From Limnobaculum zhutongyuii (GTDB lineage: Bacteria; Pseudomonadota; Gammaproteobacteria; Enterobacterales; Enterobacteriaceae), in the NCBI RefSeq assembly GCF_004295645.1, contig NZ_CP034752.1, positions 620,001 to 684,000 on the forward strand: 64,000 nucleotides of DNA. Direction: 5' to 3'. The position numbers and the translations under genes were made by a program. This document shows, piece after piece, positions 41,901-49,153 of the stretch (the stretch's first letter is position 1; every line of letters begins with the position of its first letter). Under the pieces are notes generated by a model that made no database searches, was not told the origin of the DNA, and worked only from the letters and a program-made list of their open reading frames with translations.

Positions 41901-43422
41901 CGGTAGCGCCTTCCTTTTGCGCCTGCTTCACCTTTGAGTTCATAAATACCGTACAGCGGGTACCTAAATCCACGGGGTGAGTGGCAAGCAGTGCCTGCTG
42001 CGAGAATTCCGTTACCGGAATTTTCAGCGAGCGGGCAAACATTTCAATGAAAGAACCACATCCGGCAGAACAGGCTTCATTGAGTAAGATACTGTTGATA
42101 ACGCCATCGCGAATATACAGGCACTTCATATCCTGCCCGCCAATATCCAGAATAAACTCTACGCCGGGCAATAACTGTTCTGCGGCTTTATAGTGGGCAA
42201 CGGTTTCCACTTCGCCAATATCGGCACGGAAAGCGGCTTTAATCAGTTGCTCACCATAACCAGTGGTGGCGACTTTAGCGATGGTGACCTGTTGCGGTAG
42301 GTGTCGGTAAATATCCTGTATGACTTCACAGACAATATTCAGCGGATTGCCTTTATTGTTACCGTAGAAGTCATACAGCAGCTCACCCTGTTCGCCAATC
42401 ATGGCAATTTTGGTAGTGGTGGAGCCAGAATCAATACCGAGAAAAGCTTTGCCGCAATAGCTTTCCAACGGCAGACGTTTAACGTTAGCTTGTGCATGAC
42501 GCTGACGGAATTGCCCGACATCTTCCTGATTATTAAATAGCGGGGGTAATAGGTCGACCTCTTTAACCGTATTTTCCCGTGCACTACGCAAGCGGTCGAT
42601 AAGCTGCGTTAATGGCAGACTATCTCCCTGCTGTCTGGCCAGTAATGCCGCGCCCATCGCCACAAACAACTGTGGATGTTCGGGGAAAATAACATCATCT
42701 TTTTTCAGGCGTAGTGTCTTGATAAACAGCTTACGTAAGTTATCCAAAAAGTAGAGGGGGCCGCCCAGGAAAGCCACTTTTCCCCGAATAGGTTTACCGC
42801 AGGCCAGGCCACTGATGGTTTGGTTTACGATCGCCTGCAGAATTGATGCGGCAATATCCTCTTTTGCTGCGCCCTGATTAATTAATGGCTGAACGTCAGT
42901 TTTGGCAAAAACACCACAGCGGGACGCAATAGGATGGATGGTCTGATATTGGTTAGCCAGTTGATTCAGGCCCGCGGCATCGGTTTCCAGCAGTGAGGCC
43001 ATTTGATCGATAAAAGCCCCGGTGCCACCAGCGCAGCTATTATTCATACGCTGATCGACGCTATGGTGGTCGAAATAGGTAATTTTGGCGTCTTCCCCGC
43101 CGAGTTCTATTGCGACATCAGTTTGCGGTACCAGAGTAGTGATGGTTTTAGAACTGGCAATGACTTCTTGTTCGAAAGGTATCGCTAATAAATCGGATAG
43201 CGCCAGGCCACCGGAACCGGTAATGACGGGCGTGATGGAAATCGTTGGGTATTTCTGCTGTACCTGTTCGAGTAGAGCAAGCAGTGTTTGACGGATATCA
43301 GAAAAGTGACGCTGGTAGTCATGATAAATAAGCTGCTGCTGTTGATCGAGTAGCACCAGTTTAACCGTCGTTGAACCTACATCGATTCCGGCAAAATAAT
43401 GACCTGGAGTATAAAACGCCAT
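38977..43422 (-). CDS. Giant acyl-CoA dehydratase activase-like protein (BcrAD/BadFG plus DUF2229)
   Basis: 1481 residues. Two tandem ASKHA ATPase modules are visible: GIDVGSTTVKL (12-22) with SCAGGTGAF (Cys130), and GIDSGSTTTKI (329-339) with ACSAGCGSF (Cys451, Cys455). Each contributes cysteines like those that hold the inter-subunit 4Fe-4S cluster of 2-hydroxyglutaryl-CoA dehydratase activase. A DUF2229-type region follows (about 645-880; SSDRCRECNNQC and ESACYPAKLVHGH), then a dehydratase-component-like half (NNDACYPCVLVTGQ, QTGGACRATNY, CVQPFGCLPNH). Such proteins use ATP to drive very low-potential electron transfer. No dehydratase substrate genes are adjacent. ATG at 43420-43422, AGGAGG 12 bases upstream. 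Confidence 0.85.
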   Translation of the reverse strand: MAFYTPGHYFAGIDVGSTTVKLVLLDQQQQLIYHDYQRHFSDIRQTLLALLEQVQQKYPTISITPVITGSGGLALSDLLAIPFEQEVIASSKTITTLVPQTDVAIELGGEDAKITYFDHHSVDQRMNNSCAGGTGAFIDQMASLLETDAAGLNQLANQYQTIHPIASRCGVFAKTDVQPLINQGAAKEDIAASILQAIVNQTISGLACGKPIRGKVAFLGGPLYFLDNLRKLFIKTLRLKKDDVIFPEHPQLFVAMGAALLARQQGDSLPLTQLIDRLRSARENTVKEVDLLPPLFNNQEDVGQFRQRHAQANVKRLPLESYCGKAFLGIDSGSTTTKIAMIGEQGELLYDFYGNNKGNPLNIVCEVIQDIYRHLPQQVTIAKVATTGYGEQLIKAAFRADIGEVETVAHYKAAEQLLPGVEFILDIGGQDMKCLYIRDGVINSILLNEACSAGCGSFIEMFARSLKIPVTEFSQQALLATHPVDLGTRCTVFMNSKVKQAQKEGATVADISAGLSYSVIKNALYKVIKLKQLDMLPKKIMVQGGTFYNEAVLRAFENLTERHVTRVDIAGLMGAYGVALVARELGQQDSQPTTLLLPDELINFDVEQSSDRCRECNNQCMLTVNTFDDGREFVSGNRCEKGARIEITPSRLPNLYEYKEHRVFDYKSLAKELAPNGTVGIPRVLNQFENYPFWHTFFTELGFRVVLSPPSTERLYLKGIETIPSESACYPAKLVHGHIEHLLDRKVDRIFFPSVTYEWQEDKGSDHHFNCPVVSTYSEVIRTNMDPISHGDIPFHNPFINFNHLESVEKVLFDELKSLGLKRKAVKKAVQAAWQELQAVRDDIRNKGKEVVTWLVENNLPGIVLAGRPYHVDPGIHHGIDRIIIEEGMAVLTEDSVAHLGESLLQRPLRVVDQWAYHSRLYAAGAYVAASPQLELVQLTSFGCGLDALTSDQVEEVLKAANKVYTLIKIDEGANLGAVRIRIRSLKAAMTARRLRGVTATDTPYKSKRSAFTEEMRSTHTILAPQMAPMHFDLIQSVFRSEGYRLHVLPTVTKSAIEQGLKYVNNDACYPCVLVTGQIVDALQSGEFDAETSAAIITQTGGACRATNYIAFIRKALEDAGFPQVPVISLSASGLEENPGFRYSFSMIKKAVMAVIYGDLLMRTLFRTRPYEAEAGSAQQLYEHWNQRVKQNLEGEGSMGQFKQDVADIVADFDQLPLLAVRKPKVGVVGEILVKYHPGANNDLVGQIEAEGGEAVVPDMLDFFLSCTYGTRYDRQQYGLNFLSMALNQAATTTIEWMRKSVNKALKRSQRFSAPPAIAELASMAEEVVSLGNQAGEGWLLTAEMLELLEMGVSNIVCVQPFGCLPNHITGRGVIKSLKQRYPTANIFAIDYDPGASEVNQLNRLKLMMSVAQNAIDVRVANSEGEKGLGFGSPTAQNPPPANHQYRFRNEPVSFSHRRTNGSNSQMLSERVFPRNRVMPI

Positions 43423-44319
43423 GGTGTAAATCAACCTCCTCTAAAAAATGATCCCATATCGATTAGAGAGTGCGGACTTGTTGACGATCTCACTGAAAAT
43501 CAAAACAGCCGGAATGTAACGCTTGGCTGAGAATAACGCTGGCTATCAGGTACGGCCTGTACACATCTTAATAACCATAGCGTTCTTCATCCTGTGCCTT
43601 TCAATTTTTCAATCGTTGTCCAAGGATAAAAATAACTTATGTTTATGTAATTAATCGATAAGCTACCATTAAATGTGGGGGCTTTCTACAGATAGATGAA
43701 TGGCAATTTTGACGCTTGCTAGAATTTTATGTCTAAAGAGACCGGTAACTCAAAAGGTTAGGCGATTTCTCTCTCTGAGAGACCTTTTTTTGTCAGAGGA
43801 ATAACGCACATATGGATAAAATATAAATGTTAACTTAATGTGTAATCATTACTTTTGAAATTATTGTTGGTGAAATCTTATTCTTGCTGCTATTTTTCTG
43901 ATACTCATCGTATTTTACAATAAAACAATTCCTGTCCTGATTAAATCATTTGATTTATATGACGATTTTATGTGGCTACATTATTTTATTTTGAATTTCT
44001 ATGATCAATTGCCTTTCAAAATAATTAACGTGTAGTTTTTGCAAAATAAATGATCAAAATTTCAACCATATCAAGTCATTATGATCGCTATTGGTCGGTT
44101 ATCCAAAATAACTAAGATATTTTAAGGGGTATTTGGTTCTGTTGCGTTGCTATATCACGTAAGTACAGTACGTTATTTAATTTGAAGCGACTAAAATAGG
44201 TTTAAAGTTTTGTTACGTGATAATAACGGATATTGATTTGGGGCAGGGATGTTGTAATAAGCTCCATCGATAACACCATACGTTATTCACTTTATTTCAG
44301 GCAGATGGAATCAGCCATT
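43423..44319. other. Long AT-rich intergenic region
   Basis: About 900 bp between divergent genes. No convincing protein gene is visible. A possible small RNA with a T7 run lies near 43709-43791. The rest is AT-rich, with scattered short repeats such as CGTAAGTAC-AGTACGTTA near 44156-44175, consistent with promoter DNA. Confidence 0.4.
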
Positions 44320-46110
44320 ATGAGTGATAATTCCTTACCCAGACTGAGTCGCTTTTTCATCATATTTGTCTGCATACTGCAGGGTTTTTTAACCTATATG
44401 ATTCACCATGGCAGCATCAGTTCGTTGCTGTTGCAACAGAGCACGATCCTATATTGGCAAGCGCTCTTGCTGGTATTACCTTTGGTGTTTGCTTTTACTA
44501 TTGTGAGATTGAAAGACCGTTATCTATGGCAGAATCTGGCGATTTGCGTAGTGGTCATTTTACTCACGACTACCTGGGTCAACTGGAATGTGGAAGAGGT
44601 AGATAACATTAGTCAATATGACGGTGTTGTTGTGCCTTATCTCGGTTCATTGTGCGTATTGGTGTTCATTGCGCTTCCCTGGTTACAGACGTGTATTAAG
44701 AATAAGCAGTGGCATGTTAGCTATGCCACTATTTACGATCACCTATGTACTAATGCCATCACTGTTATTTTCACGCTATTGCTGATAGTTCTCTTTTGGG
44801 GAATTTTGTGGTTATGCGTTGAGCTGTTTAAACAGTTAGATATTCATTTTTTCCATCATCTATTTTTCAGAAACAATCTGTTTATTTATACCATCAATGG
44901 TTTTTTGGTTGGGGTAGGAATTAGAACCTGCCGCCTTCAGACTCATTTGATGAAAGCAGTACGCAATCTTTTAACCCTTATGGTTAAGGGGCTGTTGCCT
45001 GTGCTCTCTTTTGTGGCGTTAATATTTATCACGACTTTGCCATTTGTTGGTCTGGATGCGTTATCCGGAGCCTGGTCACCTTCGGCGTTATTAATGATCA
45101 TGGTAGGTCTGCTGATTACAGCAACCAATATCGTTTATAAAAGTGGATTAAAAATACCGCCATATTCAACCCCAGTCAGAATGATGGTTAATGCATCATT
45201 ATTGGTTTTGCCTTTGTATGCGGGGTTGGCGCTGTACGCTATTTCCATTCGTGTGAATGAGTATGGTTGGACACCGGTCCGGGTATGGGGATATCTGGTA
45301 ATCATCGTATCGTTCTTTTTCTCCTGTGGCTATGCCATTGCGGTAATACGTAGTCGGAAAAGCTGGTTACATCCATTAGGCATGATTAATCGGATTTTGC
45401 TTCCTGGCTGTGTGGTGCTGTTAATTTTAGTTAATACACCATTGATTGACCCTTACCGTATTAGCGTTAACGATCAAATGGAGCGCTATTTATCTGGCAG
45501 AGTGGCAGCAAATAATCTGGACCTGACCCTGTTGCGTTTTAACACCGGTAAACGTGGTCAGGAAGCGCTGATATTTCTCTATCAGGACACCGAGTTTGTC
45601 AGCAATACACAACGTAAGCAGCGACTGGAAAAAATGATGACGGAGCATAACCGCTGGGAAACTAATGGCGAGCTTGATGAGTTGAAAGAGATACAGCCAA
45701 AATTCACAGCGGATTTTATACAGCAAAAATTGGTGCTCGCGGAAAGTACATCAATGCCGGAAGAGAGTTGGTGGAACATGTTACAAAATAATCAACAGGT
45801 TGATGTTGATTTATGTTTGCGCGATAGCGATGTGTGTATCGTTAATTCACTGGATTTAAATCAGGATGGTATATCTGAATACTTACTATGCCATATTGAA
45901 CGTGGTTCAGATATCAGCTGTCATGTTTTTGCTAAGCTGCGTGAAGAATGGCGGAATATTGGTCATGCCTATTTCCCTCCGACAACGGTCAATGTCGCTT
46001 ATTTTGAGCAGGCGCTGAGAGCGGGAAATGTGAAAACAAAGAATAAGCAATGGCACGATGCTGAAGTTGGTAATGAGCCGGTTAAGATCTATTATCCAGA
46101 GGCGGACTGA
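44320..46110 (+). CDS. DUF4153 family membrane protein
   Basis: About 596 residues. Roughly twelve membrane segments fill the first 390 residues; the last 200 residues, after NTPLIDPYRISVNDQMERYLSGR (about 405-427), are soluble and probably periplasmic. This layout fits DUF4153 proteins of enterobacteria, whose function is unknown. The soluble tail has a DLNQDGISEYLLC stretch like a short Asp-rich calcium loop. ATG 44320 with GGAA 9 bases upstream is chosen; ATG 44305 and a TTG at 44233 are in frame. It stands alone. Confidence 0.75.
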   Translation: MSDNSLPRLSRFFIIFVCILQGFLTYMIHHGSISSLLLQQSTILYWQALLLVLPLVFAFTIVRLKDRYLWQNLAICVVVILLTTTWVNWNVEEVDNISQYDGVVVPYLGSLCVLVFIALPWLQTCIKNKQWHVSYATIYDHLCTNAITVIFTLLLIVLFWGILWLCVELFKQLDIHFFHHLFFRNNLFIYTINGFLVGVGIRTCRLQTHLMKAVRNLLTLMVKGLLPVLSFVALIFITTLPFVGLDALSGAWSPSALLMIMVGLLITATNIVYKSGLKIPPYSTPVRMMVNASLLVLPLYAGLALYAISIRVNEYGWTPVRVWGYLVIIVSFFFSCGYAIAVIRSRKSWLHPLGMINRILLPGCVVLLILVNTPLIDPYRISVNDQMERYLSGRVAANNLDLTLLRFNTGKRGQEALIFLYQDTEFVSNTQRKQRLEKMMTEHNRWETNGELDELKEIQPKFTADFIQQKLVLAESTSMPEESWWNMLQNNQQVDVDLCLRDSDVCIVNSLDLNQDGISEYLLCHIERGSDISCHVFAKLREEWRNIGHAYFPPTTVNVAYFEQALRAGNVKTKNKQWHDAEVGNEPVKIYYPEAD

Positions 46111-46487
46111 AGATAATTACATTCATTAATTATTAGTTTTGATTGAGATTAATTATATGAAAATCGTAGTTTGGTAGAGATATATTAAGATTTTACTAAA
46201 TTACTACAATTTTGAGCGATTTTATAACCTGTTTAGCGGCTTATTTCGCTAAACAACTGGTTCTGGGGTGAAATTTTTTATTATAAATAGGGGTAAAGCT
46301 ATTCTTTGATTTGTATAAAAAATTTATTATCACTCTCTTTCTAACTTCAATTTTTGTTGAGGTTATCCCTGATATTTACAAAATTATACGCAAATCTTGG
46401 TTCGAATAGTGCACAATGCACACTTAGTTTATTACTGAATCGGAATCCACAATAGAAAATGGATGTTTGTAGTGGGGTACAGGTGCA
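46111..46487. other. AT-rich intergenic region upstream of the M23 peptidase gene
   Basis: About 377 bp, no reading frame with an RBS. A short repeat TTTAGCGGCTTATTTCGCTAAA near 46232-46253 can form a hairpin and may end the DUF4153 transcript. Confidence 0.4.
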
Positions 46488-47546
46488 ATGTCAGCAGGAT
46501 TTAATATAATAAAGAAAGTTTCTAATAAGCGATTTTGTCAGGCTATTGGATGCTGTCTGTTATTGGTAACAAGTAGTTCTTTTGCTTCTCAGAGCAGTAG
46601 TTCAAGTAGCAAATCAAATAAAGCGTCAACGGCGAAAGTTTCGGTTAAGTCGGCTGATAGCAAAACCAAAACGTCTAACGTTAAAACATCGAATACTAAA
46701 ACTTCTGGTACCAAGACGGCATCAGCCGCTAAATCTACAGATACCAAAAGTAAAAAAGCATCAGATAAAAAAGTATCAGTCACTAAAACGGCGAAAACCA
46801 AATCTTCAGGTACAAAAACGGCTAAGACCAAAACAACCAAAGTATCATCTGAAAGATTGTCTTCGACCAACATTGCTGGTGCTAAGTCATACAGTTTAGC
46901 CACGGGCCCTAGCAGTAGCGCGATGTTTCGCTACCCAACGGCTGAGCCTTTTAAAGTGACATCCCAGTTTGATCCTTACCGTTTAAATCCGGTTACACGT
47001 AAGCGTGCTCCACACGAAGGAATTGATTTTTCAATGCCCATTGGTTCAACCGTAGTCTCTACGGGTGAAGGCGAAGTGGTTATTGCTAAATACAGTCCGT
47101 CTGCGGGTAATTACATTGTAATTCGCCATAAGAACAGCTATGAAACTTACTATATGCATTTGAGTAAGCTGATGGTGCAGCCGGGGCAAAAAGTAAGTCG
47201 TGGTCAGAAGATTGCCTTATCGGGCAATACCGGTCGCAGCACCGGTGCTCACTTGCACTATGAGTTGAGAGTCAATGATCGTGCTGTGGATCCACTTTCC
47301 AGCGATTTGGTTCTGGTGAATAATTTCAATTTACCTAACGGTGGTTATGATAATACCCGTGTTGCAAGTAATAGTGGCAATACAGGCAGAAACCCGTTCG
47401 GTAATTCAAAGACTCGTGACGTTCAGTTCGCCAGCTATCAGGGACAAGAAGGCGGATTTGCTAAACCCAGTCGTGATATTGAGTATCGTTCGTTAGGTGA
47501 AGGGCGGATTCTTTATACGATGAGAGCGCAGAAGTCAGCGGATTAA
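46488..47546 (+). CDS. M23 family metallopeptidase (LytM domain) with Lys/Ser/Thr-rich linker
   Basis: Periplasmic peptidoglycan endopeptidase or amidase activator, 352 residues. A signal peptide ends near residue 33 (SSFA). A low-complexity linker (about 34-130) consists of Lys, Thr, Ser and Ala repeats of type KTSNTKTSGTKTAS. The LytM domain (about 160-275) has intact zinc motifs: His176-x-x-x-Asp180 (HEGID) and His255-Leu-His257. Catalytic metal ligands are all present, so it should be an active endopeptidase like MepM rather than a degenerate activator like NlpD or EnvC. There is no LysM domain; the basic linker may bind the wall or anionic polymers. Confidence 0.88.
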   Translation: MSAGFNIIKKVSNKRFCQAIGCCLLLVTSSSFASQSSSSSSKSNKASTAKVSVKSADSKTKTSNVKTSNTKTSGTKTASAAKSTDTKSKKASDKKVSVTKTAKTKSSGTKTAKTKTTKVSSERLSSTNIAGAKSYSLATGPSSSAMFRYPTAEPFKVTSQFDPYRLNPVTRKRAPHEGIDFSMPIGSTVVSTGEGEVVIAKYSPSAGNYIVIRHKNSYETYYMHLSKLMVQPGQKVSRGQKIALSGNTGRSTGAHLHYELRVNDRAVDPLSSDLVLVNNFNLPNGGYDNTRVASNSGNTGRNPFGNSKTRDVQFASYQGQEGGFAKPSRDIEYRSLGEGRILYTMRAQKSAD

Positions 47547-47583
47547 AATATTTTTTTGAATCAGAACGTTTTTGATTTCGAGA

Positions 47584-47760
47584 ATATTCCGGCCGTAATA
47601 ACGATGTTGCACATATTGCCGTTATGCCCGGCCGGAAGACCATCAGTACTTAGGTCCGGAGCGCGTCGGGCCAGCGCGAGCGCTGTTCAAACAGGCTTTG
47701 CCTGTTTGTCTGGCAGCTAAAGCTGCTACGACCCCAACGGCGGTCTCTCCCTCCGATTGA
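47584..47760 (-). repeat. Mosaic intergenic repeat, copy 2 (inverted)
   Basis: About 177 bp downstream of the M23 gene, in the opposite orientation to the copy at 30869-31028. Head, tail and the paired GGCCGG motifs are conserved. The core differs and, read in the minus orientation, holds three palindromes: GCAGCTTTAGCTGC, AAACAGGCAAAGCCTGTTT and CAGCGCTCGCGCTG. Same flanks with swapped hairpin modules is the notable point. Confidence 0.75.
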
Positions 47761-47776
47761 TTTTGCCAGAAATTCT

Positions 47777-47800
47777 AAACCAGCTTAAGGCTGGTTTTTT
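47777..47800 (+). terminator. Intrinsic terminator after repeat copy 2
   Basis: AACCAGC-TTAA-GGCTGGTT followed by TTTT. It can end the M23 transcript after passing through the repeat. The remaining bases to 47985 show no gene. Confidence 0.8.
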
Positions 47801-47985
47801 GTTATTTGGGTACTGTTATGCCCATTTTGTTGTAGGCTGAATTCTGGCGTACTATGAAAAGATGAAAGCATGACTACCCAATGAATAATAAGTGATATTC
47901 CTCGCATGCTCGCCTTTCGTTTCTATTTCTGCTTAGAATCTCAACTATAGTTATACCGCTGCCTTAAACATATCGGGAGACAACG

Positions 47986-49152
47986 ATGGCGTTGCGTATT
48001 GCTTTCAGTGGGTTTATTGCTTTGGTCGTAGCGATGGGAATTGGGCGTTTTGCTTTCACGCCCCAGGTTCCTTTGATGTTGGCTGAAGGTGATTTTTCTC
48101 TTACTGGGGCAGGTGTTGTCGCGGCTTTTAACTATCTGGGATACTTGTGTGGCTCTTATGATGCCATGCGTTCTTCCCGCCATGTGGAATATCGCTTGTG
48201 GGGTGGCGTTTGGGGCGCGGTGCTGCTGACCCTGTTATCAGGGGTGGTATCCGGTATTTATTGGCATAGCCTGATTCGCTTTGCTATTGGCTGGGCCAGC
48301 GGCTGGGGTCTGGTGATGGTTGCCGCCTGGACTAATGAACGATTATTAACGTTAGGAAAACCGGCACTGGCGGCGGCAGTATTTGCCGGACCGGGAGCCG
48401 GAATTTTTCTTAGTGGCATGCTGGCAGTACTGTTCCATACGTTTAGTTGGGACGCTCAGATGGCCTGGTTTGGTTATGGCTGCATCGCATTGATTTTGAT
48501 TGCCTGCGTCACCGTCAATTTTCCACGTAAAGGCGAGTTACATCGAGCCGGCGGAGCCGTTCAATCGCCATTGGTGATGACGCGACAGGTAAAACGTCTG
48601 GTTCTCAGCTACAGTCTGGCAGGGTTTGGTTATATTCTTCCGGCTACTTTTTTATCTCAAATGGCGGTTCAGCGTTTTCCGGACAGCTTGTTTGCTCAAT
48701 TTGTCTGGCCGGTTTTTGGCGCGGCTTCGGTGGTGGGGATTGCCATTGGGATTATGACTCGTCACTATTTTAGTACCCCTACGCCAGTACGTTTAGCCAT
48801 TGCCCTTTGGTTACAGGCCATCGGTATTGCCTGTGCTGAGTTGGTGCCGGGAATCAGTGGGTTGGTGATAGGTGCGACTTTGGTTGGCGGCGCATTTTTG
48901 TGTGTGGTTCAGCTTGCTCTGCAATATGGCAGGGAATTGGCGCCGGACTATGCACGTTATATGGCGGGTTTGCTCACTACTGGCTATGCCGTGGGGCAGT
49001 TGGTTGGTCCGGTGTTGTCCGCGTTGTCCACCACATTAACTCATCGGCTGGAACCAGCACTGTATATTGCCGCACTGGCACTGCTATTGGCTGGTTTTCT
49101 GGTATGGCCTGAAAAGGTTAAACAATCTGAACAGGAAGGCGCAGAGGCTTAA
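47986..49152 (+). CDS. YbfB/YjiJ family MFS transporter
   Basis: Inner-membrane permease of 388 residues with about 12 helices. The N-terminus ALRIAFSGFIALVVAMGIGRFAFTPQVPLM is the YbfB/YjiJ family signature, and the second half repeats the MFS pattern. Substrates of this family are not established. The start has GGGAGACA upstream. The stop is 1 bp from the pbpC stop on the opposite strand, so the two genes converge with no spacer. Confidence 0.88.
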   Translation: MALRIAFSGFIALVVAMGIGRFAFTPQVPLMLAEGDFSLTGAGVVAAFNYLGYLCGSYDAMRSSRHVEYRLWGGVWGAVLLTLLSGVVSGIYWHSLIRFAIGWASGWGLVMVAAWTNERLLTLGKPALAAAVFAGPGAGIFLSGMLAVLFHTFSWDAQMAWFGYGCIALILIACVTVNFPRKGELHRAGGAVQSPLVMTRQVKRLVLSYSLAGFGYILPATFLSQMAVQRFPDSLFAQFVWPVFGAASVVGIAIGIMTRHYFSTPTPVRLAIALWLQAIGIACAELVPGISGLVIGATLVGGAFLCVVQLALQYGRELAPDYARYMAGLLTTGYAVGQLVGPVLSALSTTLTHRLEPALYIAALALLLAGFLVWPEKVKQSEQEGAEA

Positions 49153-49153
49153 T

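Noticed and set aside
43698..43803. 34-codon frame in the long intergenic region
   Set aside because: No RBS and no known family; overlaps a possible small RNA that explains the sequence no worse.
46582..46903. Open frames on both strands across the Lys/Ser/Thr linker of the M23 gene
   Set aside because: They arise from low-complexity codons in the linker; no RBS and no plausible product.
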